Below, piece after piece: positions 33,872 to 45,250 of a stretch of DNA of 64,000 bases (within the stretch, counting starts at the first letter, position 1; each line of letters opens with the position of its first letter). The notes beneath the pieces were generated by a model that saw only the letters and a program-made list of their open reading frames with translations, ran no database searches and had not been told where the DNA came from. The DNA is from Adiantum capillus-veneris (taxonomy: Eukaryota; Streptophyta; Polypodiopsida; Polypodiales; Pteridaceae). Location: positions 5,110,501-5,174,500 of the forward strand of contig CM043942.1 in NCBI GenBank assembly GCA_014529385.2. The letters run 5' to 3'. The position numbers and the translations under genes were made by a program.

Positions 33872-33939
33872 ATTAGCCTTAATCCCTAAAAATTAGGATT
33901 CCTTACAAGGCCCATGCAAGGTTCATATTTCTCCTAATG
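33872..33939 (-). repeat. Right terminal inverted repeat
   Basis: Read on the minus strand it starts CATTAGGAGAAATATGAACC and continues to GGGATTAAGGCTAAT, matching the left end in the same order. About 17 extra bases (containing GGAATCCTAATT) sit between the two blocks. Confidence 0.82.
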
Positions 33940-35055
33940 AGCATATGTAGTATGTGGTAGACTTAGTCTCAGAATTCCAAAATTTGTATAATCCCACATC
34001 CTCTTGATCTAAGTCAACCATATATAGCTCGCTTGACCTTCTACATTTGGCATTGTGAATTTCCGGTGGTCTCTCCTCCGGCTCGGCATCTTCCAATGCT
34101 TCTTGAAATTCCACTTGAGCTCCTGAAAAGGACACCGCTTCTTGTAAAATTGGACTTCTTAATCCCACTCTTGAAGAGATAGGCTCTCTTTGTTGAGTTT
34201 GAACTCCCCCCATCCGAGAGGGTTCCATATCTGATGTTCGCATCTGTTTAATGCCTGATGATACGACTTCTTGTGCTTTGTTAAGTAGCTCTTGATATTG
34301 AGCTAGTTCTTTTTGAAGTTGTGCTATCTTCATAGCTGGTACTTTTGGCGTATTCCGTGTTTGTGCAATTTGGTGTGTTTGTGCTTTGTCTTGTGCTGGT
34401 GCGGTGCACGAGACTTGTGCCGTGTCTTCCCATGTTGTGCCTTGTGTTGTGCCACTCATGTGTGCATTGACAGCTATAGTTGTTAACTCTTCTAGCTGTG
34501 TATCAAGAGGTAAAGCCATGACTAGATGATAAACATTACCACCTTCAGATTTGTAGTCTTCCCCTATTGATCCAAATATTTCAGCTGCAAAATATTGGTT
34601 ACTCTCTGCAGGAACTTCATGAGATGTGGTAGCTTTGTAGTAGCGACCGTCCTCATCTACATATAGGGTACCAATTTGCCGTTCCCATCTTGAGCTTTGT
34701 ACAAAAAAATACTTGGAGGATATGCGTAGAGTTCTGTAAGTTGATCCTTGTACAACATTTGTATCTCATTGTCGATGTATTTTTCGTGCCTCATGTAAAT
34801 TGATCCCAGACAGTCTTCCATGAAATCTGGATGTGGATGTAGTACATTCTTTGCTGTTTCAACTTCCACATATTGAGATGTCCGAGTTTCCTCTGTATCT
34901 TTCTTTGTCTCGATGTACAAATTCCAATTGACATCCTCATAGCATGGAAGTCCTTTGTAGTGGCCAATCGGATAGATCCAAATTTGCTCTCTTGTAATTT
35001 CTGTGGATGTACTTGAAGCTTCGTCTCGGTTGGTCTGATTCCTTTGAGACGCCAT
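33940..35055 (-). pseudogene. Unidentified ORF, 5' half, interrupted by the transposon
   Basis: The minus strand starts MASQRNQTNRDEASSTS at 35055. It reads through YPIGHYKGLPCYEDVNW and YAYPPSIFLYKAQDG, shifts frame near 34668, continues VDEDGRYYKATTSHEVP, then MALPLDTQLEEL, a Gln-rich helix (KIAQLQKELAQYQELLNK) and ends near GLYKFWNSETKSTTYYICS, where the transposon begins. 22261-23762 continues the frame with LDPKPGELSK. The whole would be about 870 codons. A gag-like role is suggested only by the CCHC knuckle in the other half. I do not recognise the family. Confidence 0.6.
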
Positions 35056-36149
35056 TGCTTTCTTCTTGACTCCCTTGTTGTACCTGTTCAGTGATAGCGC
35101 TAATTTCTTGCCTCAATCCTAATAAAAATTATTAGCACCCTTGTGTCGGTCTTTTTCCTTGAGGTCCTTCAGCTTTTGTGGATGCCTTAATCTCTGAGTT
35201 TTCTGAACTGGGCTTTGCTTGCACTACTTGAACTTCTTAGCTCCCTTGCTTGCCAAGGCTGATACTGACTTGTCTGGCTACTTGCTTTTCCTAGAGCTTT
35301 TTAGCAGGCCTCGATCTATTGGAAGCACTGTGATAAGTTATGCAACTTACCATTATACTGCAACGACTGCTCCCTTTGTAGTGATTCTTGAGTCGAGCTA
35401 ACCTGTGTTAACTTTAGCACACAATCTACAAAATTCTATTTAGCTGGCAAACTTTTTCACAATGAACGCAAAATTCTTGATGTACCCTTGACAACCACAC
35501 TTGTGCCTTGAGCTTGGAGGTGACTCTCAATTTTACACTAGGCCGCGGTTTGCTTTTACACCTTCCAGCAGGTGATCAGTGGTCTTTTCCAAGCTATAAT
35601 TTCAATATGCTGAAATTAGCAGTCTTTAGTGTCAATTAGAAGTCCTAGAGGCCAAACTAGTCTCAAATTTTTGACCTCCCAATGATACAAAGGCCGCCTA
35701 TACTCTTGTCAGCTCTAGGTCGATTTGAGCGTTATGTTCCAGAGCCTAGGTTGACTCTAGCCGATGACCTCGCTTATGGCTCACTAGCCCTTCTCCTAGG
35801 GAAAAATCAAAACTATGTTCAAAACCGTGACCGTTTTCTCACAATTCTTTCCAACTGTCGGTTTTAGACACTCCTGACTTCCGGATGCATTTTGAGGCCC
35901 TAAACGACGTTTTTTTTTTTCAAAGTTGACCTAAATGGTTGCCAAAGTCATACGTTTAGTTCAAGTTTTGCTCTAAGATCTGTAATGTCGCTCTTAGGCT
36001 ACGTTTTGATATAAAAACTTCTCCAATCCAATACCGTTTGTGAAAGTTATGGCCAAAATAGTGAAATGCAGTTTAGAATGGTCAAAATGAGTCTAAATTC
36101 AATTTTAAAAGAAGATTTTTGATCTCTGTGACATTGTGAACACCCTTGT
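35056..36149. other. No gene recognised
   Basis: Upstream of the interrupted ORF. Open frames are short and lack motifs. It becomes similar in style to the satellite-like region that follows, with CAAAATT-rich phrases, from about 35880. Confidence 0.4.
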
Positions 36150-37540
36150 ATGGTCAAAATTATAGTTGGACCCTAAAACTGGCCTGGAGACATCCTACGA
36201 GTAGGATGTCTTTTTGCTCTGAATTGAATAAAATTTAGTCTAGAGACTCCCCTTGGGTCTAGCAACACAGTGGTATGGTCAAAATTTCAAAATAAGCTCC
36301 TAGACATCCTACGGGTAGGATGTCTTTTTTGCTCAGAATTGAATAAAATTTGGTTCAGAGACTCCCCTTGGTGTGTTGAACCCATAGGTATCCTCACTTT
36401 TTGTTTCTGACACCTCTAGGCTGGTCAAATGCTCAAGAATCTGTTTCAGAAGCTGGATACTCTATCAGCTGATTTTTCAAGTCAAATGAGCTCCAAATTG
36501 GACCAAAATTGTCTGCCAGGCTTATAAGATGCTATGAAACACTTTGGTATTGTCAAATGTTGGTCTAGGGTCCAAAATCATGCAGGAGACATCCTACGGG
36601 TAGGATGTCTTTTTGCTCAGAATTGGCCCAAATTTGAACCCTAGATTCCCCTTGAGTCTAGCAAACCAATGCTATGCTCAGAATTGAATTTGGATGCCAA
36701 AAGGTCAAGATTTGGGCTGCATAAGCTTCTGGTGCACTCAGAGGGTAGGATGTCTTATATCAGGAGAAAATGATGTCCAAATGACTTGAAAATTGATGGC
36801 TAAGCTTAATAGGACATGATAAACAATTGTATGAGGTCAAAATCTCCCCAGAAGTTCATTTAGCACCTGGAGACATCCTACGGGTAGGATGTCTTTTTGC
36901 TTAGATTTGGCCAAAATTTGAACCACAGCTTCCCCTGGAGTCTAACAACACACTGGTATGCTCAAAATTTCAATTGGACCTAAAAATGACCTTGAGACAT
37001 CCTACGGGTAGGATATCTTTTTGCTCAGATTTAGCCCAAAATTGAATCCAAGGTTCCCCTTGATGTGCTAAACACACAACTATTCTCACTTTTTGATTCT
37101 GACACTTGTACGCTGGTCAAATGATCAAGTACCTGTTTCAAAAGCCAGACGTCCGATCTGGTGAATTTTCAAGTCAAATCAGCTCCAAATTGGACCAAAC
37201 TTGACTAGCAGGCTTATATAAGGCTATACAACACTATGGTATGGTCATAGTAGGGTTTTGGCCTCAAAATCATGCAAGAGACATCCTACGAGTAGGATGT
37301 CTATTTGCTCAGAATTGGCCCAAATTTGAACCTAAGACTCTCCTTGTGTCCAGCAACCCAATGGTATGCTCAGATTTGGGTTTGGATGCCAAAAGCTCCC
37401 AAAGCTGGCTATTCTTGCGTTTGTCTGGTAAAAAACGCTAAAGTCCGCTTAATCTTCAATTTTACTCATCCAACTGAGATGAAACTTGTCACATACACTC
37501 AATACAACATTTAGAACATGCATATGATGTCAACTTATGG
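36150..37540. repeat. Satellite-like array with repeated 22-bp hairpins
   Basis: Six copies of a palindrome with arms GACATCCTAC and GTAGGATGTC around two loop bases occur at 36189, 36303, 36588, 36872, 36996 and 37280, one with a single changed base (GATATC). Half copies lie near 36745 and 37575. Copies 1-3 and 4-6 are related at 683-693 bp, and the text between them (for example CTCACTTTTTG near 36400 and 37086) recurs at the same distance. The array is therefore two higher-order units of about 690 bp, each with three hairpins. No coding potential is seen. Confidence 0.88.
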
Positions 37541-38330
37541 TTTGGTCTCAAAATCACCCCTTGTACACAATTTGGGTAGGATGTCTGGCAATTCTCGTCT
37601 TTCTCCTTTAATCTCTCAAAATAAGATCAAATTCCTGGTTTGAGAGTGTAAACAGGGTAAAACCTACCTTCTAAATACTCTGGTGACCTCAAAATTGCAA
37701 AATTATGCCGAGATCACCCTGTTTTTTCAGATTGAAGTGCTCTTGATGCTTCCTTATGGTCACAACAAGTGCTAGTAAGCTCCACAAATGAAAAAAATGT
37801 GCAAAAATCACTCACTTCAAGCACTTAATGAATTTTTTACATTTTTTGACTCCGCCTTTTGGCTTTTGGTCAACCAAAATATGGAAAAACACTCAAGTCA
37901 ACATGTTCCTAGGGTAAAACCTACCCTCTAAACCCACTTATAACCTCAGATTTCCCAAATTCCCTGCCAAAAGTCCCCTGGAGACATACTACGCCCTAAT
38001 TTTCTTCTTGCTCCGAATGAAGTAAGATTTGGTTCAAAGGTTCCCCTTGAGTCTAGCAACACCTTGGTATGCTCAAAATTTCATTTGAATGTCAAAATCA
38101 CTCCAAACAAGCAATTTATGAATTTTTTTCTTTCTAACTTCGCCCTTTGACTTTTAGACATCAAAAACATGGGAAAACACTCAACTCAACACGTACTGAG
38201 GGTAAAACCTACCCTCTGAACACACTGGTGCTCCTAATTCCCAAATTCCTGCCCATCAGATCAAGGTTCATTGCATTTTTACGTAATTGCGTGCGTGTGC
38301 ACTTTTCATGAAGATTCTGCATCTGGAGCT
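37541..38330. repeat. Second repeat with the AGGGTAAAACCTACCCT palindrome
   Basis: AGGGTAAAACCTACC occurs at 37654, 37911 and 38199, spaced 257 and 288 bp, each after an ACTCAA-type phrase or similar. AGGGTA and TACCCT form 6-bp arms in two of the copies. The flanking sentences (for example TTGACTCCGCC or ACTTCGCCC with CTTTTGG) recur imperfectly. It is probably a diverged extension of the array on its left. Confidence 0.7.
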
Positions 38331-38549
38331 TGGAAATTCACACTCGGTGTTCCAGGAGTATTTTCAGTAGGCAACTTAAAGTTTTACCCCTCTTTCGAAG
38401 TTGTTTATGCCCTCAGAATTTCGTTCTGATCACTACATCAAAACATATGTTTCAGCCGCAAAGAAACCCGCCTTGTGTGGATTGGCAAGCAAGAGGTGGT
38501 CGGCATCAATATCGGCATCGACATACATCCCTCATTAGTCTTCAAAGCA

Positions 38550-39551
38550 TCATCTATAGACCAGGTAATTCTCTTGTACAAAAAAGTTTTGTTCATCACA
38601 AACATCCCCAATAGTTACCTTAACCTTTGCACATGCACCACATAAATTGCATGGAAGCATGTTGGCAGCTCGTATCCACCAACAATGGTCCACATCAATA
38701 GGCCACTTCCCACAGGGGATTCACTAATAGTAATACGGGGACGCCACCTGCGTGCAACAAAATTGCCTTTTCAACCCCTACATACGGAACCCTCCTACGT
38801 AAAATCTATCCATTTGGCCTTAGAAAAACCCCCTATTGTACACTCACGTGATACCATACAGTAACCCTTAGTGAATCGCCCGTGCCACCTCCCCTTCTGG
38901 TACAAGCCCTTCGCCATAAGATTAGTTTCTGAACTACCATCTACAAGTGCTAAGACCGGCTCTTCAATGTTGCCAACCTTCATGATGGTTTCAATTGTTG
39001 CTCTTGCCCAATGAGTCCTTGAAAAACGACTCATGGGTATAATTTCATTTTCTTCCTTGCCATAAAAATGAACATCTTACCTCAGGTACTATCGGGTTTG
39101 AAACCACCACACGCTTTGACTCTTCATCTTCAAGCTCTTCATATTCTTCTTCATGGTCATCCAAATATGCTTCACTGTGTCAAATCATCTAGCTGCTAAC
39201 TGACTCTATCTTTTGCTCACTTCGTATCTGCCACTTTCTTTTGATATTATCGATGACCTCTTCATGGAACTCGCACTTGGAAATTCCCCAAGATATCACC
39301 TTATGTGAGCTCCACTTTGCTATTAAGAATGTGCTCTTCAAGGACCTTCTTTAGATCTTTAGCTAGTTCAATACTAGATTTTAGCTTATAAGAGGGTCCC
39401 CTGGGCTTACCTGCTTCTTGTCCTTTGGATACTCCTCCATGAACACTTTGGGAGCAGGTTTGGGTGCATGCCCTTCCTCTTTATTTTTGCTAGATCTTGT
39501 TTCCCTTTTGGATGTCCCTGCAAATTCTTCATATTTTTTTAGCTTCTCTTT
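38550..39551 (-). pseudogene. Gypsy-2 gag end and protease
   Basis: The minus strand has KEKLKKYEEFAGTSKRETRS directly after the Copia-3 left end, then LGEILGISKCEFHEEVID near 39270, and the protease region EEPVLALVDGSSETNLMA near 38915-38965, where the aspartic active site VDxGSE is recognisable. Farther on, MWTIVGGYELPTC near 38670 and its other frame GACAKVKVTIGDV near 38630 are the protease C-terminal part. Stops and frameshifts are frequent. Confidence 0.75.
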
Positions 39552-39815
39552 TGAAGGAGAGGAGCCAGGAGCACAGTGGAAGAGGAAGATATATACGCAC
39601 ACACACTCACACACACACCACCATTGCTACACACACAGGTTGGAGGGGGAGAGCCGACACACACTGTGTACCCCCTTTCTTTCTTGTCTATCTTATGAAC
39701 TTAGGCACAATACACACTACTTAGTGTTAGTGGCTCACACAAGTGTATAGTTGTACACTTAGGGTTAGCAGCAGTTAGTGTTGTGAGGTTGGTCACATGG
39801 CCATTAAACCTAACA
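39552..39815 (-). repeat. Copia-3 3' LTR, 264 bp
   Basis: TGAAGGAGAGG to CCTAACA on the plus strand. It matches 44968-45250 throughout, with an AC-rich tract and the word GCCGACACACACTGTGT. On the element's strand the polypurine tract AAGTGGGAGAA directly precedes it (39816-39826). Confidence 0.9.
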
Positions 39816-39826
39816 TTCTCCCACTT
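39816..39826 (-). other. Copia-3 polypurine tract
   Basis: AAGTGGGAGAA on the minus strand, the standard Copia sequence immediately before the 3' LTR. Confidence 0.85.
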
Positions 39827-39849
39827 GATGGCCAATGTGGGAGACCACC

Positions 39850-41240
39850 AAAATGGAAGAGAACCGCTCTTCACCCAATGCCCATCAACTCACGACAATG
39901 TTGAAATTGATGGCTGGAGAGACTTTTAGTGAGTGCATCCACTATGTTCTCTGATGTAGGAATCTTCACTAAATCAAGGCTCTTGTTTGCCAGGCATTCA
40001 CGATTGCAATGATAACGCACGTCAATGTGTTTCATTCTGGAATGAAACACTGGATTGTTAGCCAAGACAATAGCAATACGACCGTCACAATGAAGAACTG
40101 GTGTACACTGCTCCAATCCAAGATCTTTCACTAGGCGAGCAAGCCAAATAGCTTCTTTTCATGCCTCACTCAATGAAACATACTCTGCCTCTGTGGTAGA
40201 AATGGATGTACAGTCTTGAAGAACGGATCTCCAAGAAATAGCAAAACTAGCATAGCAAATATGTAAATCCAACATGTTGTTGATTTACGATTGTCAACAC
40301 CGCGTGTATAATCATTGTATACAAATCCCTAAGTGGATGAGCCACCACAACCATAGCATAATTGTCTATCTGCAGTGCCACTCAAGTATCTGAGAATTGA
40401 CTTGATAGATCCCAATGCTTTTTACCAGGGTTAGACATAAATCTGCTGACAACTCCCACTGCATGTGCAATGTCAGGTCTTGTAGCCACCATGGCATACA
40501 TGAGACTACCACAAGCTGAAGCATAAGGAACCTTAGCCATCATAGATTTGGGATGGGAGTTCTTGCTAAGTTTCAAATATGCAGGCAATGGAGTACTCAA
40601 AGCCTTCCCCTATTGCATGCTGAAACGATCAAGAATCTTGTGCACATACTCTTTTTGAGAAAGGTACAACAACCTCTTTTTACGGTCACGAGTAATGCGC
40701 ATACCCAAAATGTGATTCGCTTTACCCAAATCTTTCATGTCAAATTGACTTTTCAGCTTGGTTTTCAAGTCAGAAATGTCCTTCTTGGAATGACCAACAA
40801 TATACACGTCATCTACATAAAGGATAAGCATAATAAGTTGTCCACTGGGTTGTCTTTTCACATAAAGACATGGATCCTCATTACTACACTTATAGCCTAT
40901 GGAACGCATAAATGCATCAAAATTTTGATACCATTGTCTGGATGATTGCTTCAAGCCATAGAGACTTTTTAGAAGCTTACATACCAAACGTTCCTTGCCC
41001 TTTAGCACAAAACCTTCAGGTTGCTACAAAAAATATCCTCCTGGAGCTCACCATGTAAAAAAGTTGTAATGACATCCATTTGATCAAGCTCCATATCTTT
41101 AGTGGCAACCAAAGCAAGCAACATTCTCAGTGTGGTCATCTTGACCATTGGAGAAAAGATTTCCTGGAAACCGGCACCATATTCTTGCTTGAAACCTTTG
41201 GCCACTAAATGAGCTTTGTAATTGTCAATCTTCTTCTTGT
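39850..41240 (-). pseudogene. Copia-3 reverse transcriptase and RNase H
   Basis: The minus strand carries EYGAGFQEIFSPMVKMTTLR and LDQMDVITTFLHGEL (first catalytic Asp region) near 41100-41170, then LLKSLYGLKQSSRQWYQNF and LILYVDDVYIVG, with the YVDD box intact near 40805-40830. RNase H follows with PYASACGSLMYAM, ATRPDIAHAV and a terminal TSENIVDALTKSL near 39905-39940. There are frame breaks at about 41005, 40605 and 40380 and a damaged middle of RNase H (40130-40380). Confidence 0.88.
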
Positions 41241-41899
41241 AAACCTATTTACAAGGCAATGCTTTTCTACCTTTTGGCACTGGAACAAGTTCCCATGTTT
41301 TATTCTTTGCAATACTGGACAGTTCCCTCTTCATAGCATGTTTCCACTGAACCTTATCATTGGTTAGCATAACCTCTTTGTAACAAGAAGGCTCACCACT
41401 ATCTGCCAGCAAAAAAAATCCATGCCTGGAACAAAACGTTCTGGCGGCTGTGAGACTCTTTAAGATCTCCGCAGCTAATCAGAACAACTCGTACTAGCGT
41501 GTGATGTAATTGGCTTGGGAGCTCTCTGGACAGGAGGTGATACATTGGAAAATGTCACTTTCCAGAATTCAACTTCTTTCACTGGCTGTCTATGCATCTT
41601 AGTCTCATTAAAGACAACATCACTATTATGGATCACTGATCGACTTTTTGGATCCCATAAGCGATAGCAAAATTGACCATCTACACCATAGCCAATGAAG
41701 ATGCATTTCTTGGACTTAGGATCTAGCTTAGCACGTAACTCATTGGGTACATGTACATAGCTTCACAGCCAAATGTGTGGAGTTTTTCACAAGACAATTT
41801 ATGTTCTGACCATAACTCCAAAGGTACACAAAACTATAATGAAGCATGTGGTGATCTATTGATCAAGTACACAGTTGTGTATAATGCTTCAACCCAAAA

Positions 41900-42790
41900 T
41901 GCTTGCGGTAAATTAGTCTATGATAGCATAGACATAATCCGCTCTTGGATGGTCCTATTCGTTCGTTCTACAACACCATTTTGTGCAAGGTTATAAGAAG
42001 TTGTAAACTCACGCTTAATTCCTCTACTTGAACAGAAGTCTGTAAACTCTTTGGAGACATATTCTCCACCATTGTTAGAGCGCAAGGCTTTCAACTTATG
42101 TTCAAACTGAGTTTCAACACTAGGTAAGAAATTCTTGAAACAAGAAAAGGTCTCATCTTTAGACTTCATGGCGTAAACCCAAACATGGCATGTTGCATTG
42201 TCAATGAATGTAACATAATAGGATGCACCACCATGGGATTTAGAAGGCACAGGCACACATAAATCACTATGCACAAACTCTAAGGGTTTTCTTTCTTTGT
42301 CAAAAGAATGTGTATGATGTGTCAGTGTTTTCTTTCCATATTGACAATGCTCACAAAATAGAAAATAAAAAAATGACAAAGACAGTAAGTAGCTCAAATG
42401 AGAGAGTGTCTCCATTCCCTTCTTTGGCATATGTCCTAACTGGCTATGCCACAAAGCAACGGTTGGCAGCTCGGTTTACAGAAAGAACATTGTTTTTATC
42501 AGATACATAAAGAGAATAAAGTGAACCAACTTTAGAACCATGGGCTATAATAAAACGATCTTGCAACATGCCAATACTACTGATGAAAAGTGACTTTGTA
42601 ACATAAGTCATCAAGACGTCCAACCGAAATCGGATTGCGTGTCAAGGTTGGAACGTGATGCACATTATGAATGATAAACTTCACCCCATTTTCCATAACC
42701 ATGGCAATATCACCTACGCCAACAATGTGACAAGTGTAACTATCACCAAGTGTAACAGAGCCAAAGTTTCCTTGTATGTAGTACACCAAT
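41900..42790 (-). pseudogene. Copia-3 protease end, pre-integrase module and integrase
   Basis: NPISVGRLDDLCYKV ends the protease region at about 42600. MWHSQLGHMPKKGMETL with FCEHCQYGKK is the zinc module (42454-42330). The integrase core has VHSDLCVPVPSKS with the first Asp and QNGVVERTNRT with the Glu. The second Asp of the triad is replaced: the sequence reads RSNNGGEYVS where RSDNGGEY is normal, so the enzyme would be inactive even if the frame were open. It ends in frame at 41918. Confidence 0.88.
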
Positions 42791-43044
42791 GCCTATGAGG
42801 TGTGACATGCAACGAAGCACCCGAACCAAGAATCCATGTATGGGATACTTCACCACTAACAAGGACTTTAGGTGGCATAGCACTCTGCAAAGATAGGGGT
42901 TCCTATGCATCATAAAAGACATCATTATTTTCAGTCAACATATTAATGTCTTGCGTATCACTGTTATCCTGAACTATGTTCAGTTCTTCATCAATCTTAA
43001 CCAAAATCTTTGAGTTCTCCTCTTTATCATCATGATCTTTGCCT

Positions 43045-43923
43045 TCACCTTTGCCCTTCTCTGTCACGCTTCCGAGCATAACAATCCTTCTTTATGTGAC
43101 CAAACTTATCACAATAATGGCATTGAACACTACGGCAACCACGAGACTTTGATCTACCCTTTGATGCATCTCTATTGCCCTCTTTCTTGGACCCACGTTG
43201 CGAAGACTGGCCCTTATGTTGCTTATTATCCCTTTGCACATAATGAGCTTTGCCATACTGCGAGCTAGTCATGGTCTTTCGACACATCTCCTCTGAAAAA
43301 AGTGCACTAGTAACATCATCGTATTTTAGGTACCATTAGGAGCAGAGTTACTAACAGTTGTGCAAAAGATCAGAGGGTGGCAACGAACAAAGCAAAAAAA
43401 TTGCTTTCATCTCATTATCAATGGTCATGCACTGTACACGAATTTGGGCAAAAACAGAATCAAAATCATTGATATGACTGGCAATGCTATCTGACTCCTT
43501 CATACAAAGGTTAAAAAGTTTTCGCATCATGAAAACCTTATTGCTAGTCGTATCCTTTTCGTAAGTGTTGCATAATTTCTGCCATAAAGCATGAGCAGTC
43601 TCGCATTCTAACACTGTAAAGTACACCAACTCACCAAGGTGCAGTCTAATCGTAGACCTGCATAGCTCATCAAGCTCCTCCCACTGAAATTGAGTCATGT
43701 GCATATCTTCAGTTCTAGTCGCATAGACAATAGGCAAGTTTTGCTTCTTTTGGACAAGCAGAAAATTAGTGCCATCAAACTTCTTTATGTCATAAATGTC
43801 ATGGTCTTTGCTAGTAGACATGGTGACAAAACTACCAAAAGATTCTGAGAAAATTTCGACAGTCTCCTTGGTATTTGGGACTATGTCAACCAAAATATGA
43901 GACAAAATGACCAAGTATCTCAC
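43045..43923 (-). pseudogene. Copia-3 gag
   Basis: The frame 43923-43351 contains IKKFDGTNFLLVQKK, ELDELCRSTIRLHL, ETAHALWQKLCNTYEK and FNLCMKESDSIASHINDF, the typical Copia gag core (UBN2 family). The start is probably MSTSKDHDIYDIK at about 43821. A frameshift at about 43300-43350 leads to the second frame, which has the CCHC knuckle CHYCDKFGHIKKDC near 43080-43130. The gene is almost complete. Confidence 0.88.
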
Positions 43924-44967
43924 TCATGAAGCATATACAAGGGCAATTTCTCTCAAAAGCACAATGTATAGAGACCAATTGAGGTGCATAAATGGTCAAA
44001 CTGACCATAGACCGCCAACTTCGCCGTCAAAAGCACCTATACCACTCTATACATGTCCTATGGCGAGGCCTCGTAAGGGATGCTCCAGCTACCTATATCA
44101 CTGAAGGTATCTCCACATTTGAGAATACCCCAACTCAATGAGAATCTCATGCTATCGACCCTCAACAATGTAAGTTATGCAGGAAAATGTATAGCCAAGT
44201 CTCAGAAATGGCTATCATCCGGACCAAGTCTCAAAAATGGCTAGGACTGCCGTACTAGCCAAAAGATGGCTCCACAAAGTATCCACAAAGACATACAAGT
44301 CTGTCATGACACTCAAACATGCACCAAAAGCATGTGCATGCAAAGAAATATCCTTGTGGGGAGTCAAACTGCTCTCAAAAGAGCTTAAACACTGTCAAAA
44401 GTGCCAACATATGCATGTACGCATAAAAACTTGCTCCCACTAGAACCAAAATATCGCAAGCACTAAAACATGTAGCCTATGAGTTGATGCCAATGTCGTA
44501 GCCAAAGCCAAAATCGAGGCCAAGAAGCATAGAGGAAGCTAACCAAGCTGATCTATGTACATGTACGCGTACCTGTATCTGTACTTGTTGTAAAAGAAAA
44601 AAATGCCATCAAACTCCCCCTCTATGTGTGTGTATGAGGCCACTCCAAAAGAGGCTACACGCTCCCAAATGAGCCGTGGCTCTCATAGATGGAAGAGACT
44701 ACAACAATGGTATCTGTAATGGCTAATGGAAGCTCTGTAGCACAAACTTCCAAAAGAGAGCTGAAAAATACAGCTCCTAAAATGTAGCTTGAATGAGGTT
44801 TTTGATGGCACGAATTGCTCCAAAAGGGGGGTAAAATTGCAGGAAACCTACAGGAAATGCTCTCAAAATTCTGAATTTGCTGAAGCCGAAGTCGGAATCT
44901 TGTTTGCACTCTTGAAAGTGCGCGCGCGTGGAAGCGATTTTGAGAATGCAACAGCTCTGATACTAGA

Positions 44968-45250
44968 TGAAGGAGAGGCTCCGGGAGCATAGAGGAAGAG
45001 GAAGATGAATACGCACACACTCACACACACACACACACACACCATAGCCACACACACAAGTTGAAGGAGGAGAGCCGACACACACTGTGTGTCCCCTTTC
45101 TTTCTTGTCTATCTTATGCACTTAAGCACAAAATACACACTCTACTTAGTGTTAGTGGCTCACATTGGTGTACATTTGTACACTTAGGGTTAGTAGAAGT
45201 TAGTAGAAGTTAGTGATGGGCGGTCGGCCACATGGCCATTAAACCTGACA
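44968..45250 (-). repeat. Copia-3 5' LTR, 283 bp, with adjoining primer site
   Basis: TGAAGGAGAGG to CCTGACA on the plus strand. On the element's strand it is followed by TAGTATCAGAGCTG (about 44966-44953), a tRNA-iMet primer site with one change (TGG to TAG). The LTR is longer than the left one mainly because of the AC tract and a GTTAGTAGAA duplication. Confidence 0.88.

Larger units (their letters stand above)
23763..33939. mobile_element. 10.2 kb TIR transposon carrying a histone H3-like gene
   Basis: The ends are inverted copies that start CATTAGGARAAATATGAACC (19 of 20 bases agree) and share a second block GGGATTAAGGYTAAT. Inside lie genes A and B on the plus strand and the candidate transposase and H3-like gene on the minus strand, all pointing inward, with three hairpins between the convergent pairs. 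The flanks on both sides are minus-strand ORF pieces that read naturally one into the other, which supports the element's limits. No convincing target duplication is visible, so the exact ends may be off by a few bases. The element shows nonsense codons, one frameshift and one tandem duplication, so this copy is inactive. I cannot assign it to a named superfamily. Confidence 0.8.
39552..45250 (-). mobile_element. Copia-3: near-complete Ty1/Copia element
   Basis: A 5.7 kb Copia element with two LTRs, primer site, polypurine tract and the full gag-PR-IN-RT-RH order on the minus strand. It is unrelated in sequence to Copia-1 and -2. The flanking pentamers TCTTT (39547-39551) and TCTTC (45251-45255) differ by one base and are a likely target duplication. 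It sits inside gypsy-2 gag, so it is younger than that element. Pol is broken by stops and frameshifts, so it is not autonomous now. Confidence 0.92.

Noticed and set aside
23754-33950. A target-site duplication at the ends of the H3-bearing transposon
   Set aside because: The bases next to the TIRs (GATCTAA on the left, AGCATAT on the right) do not match at any length from 2 to 9 that I tried.
36150-38330. CRISPR-like array of palindromic repeats
   Set aside because: Spacing is irregular, the spacers are themselves repeated, and the genome is a plant's.
42310-43268. Plus-strand frames opposite Copia-3 gag and integrase
   Set aside because: They are shadows of the minus-strand Copia genes, which carry clear motifs.
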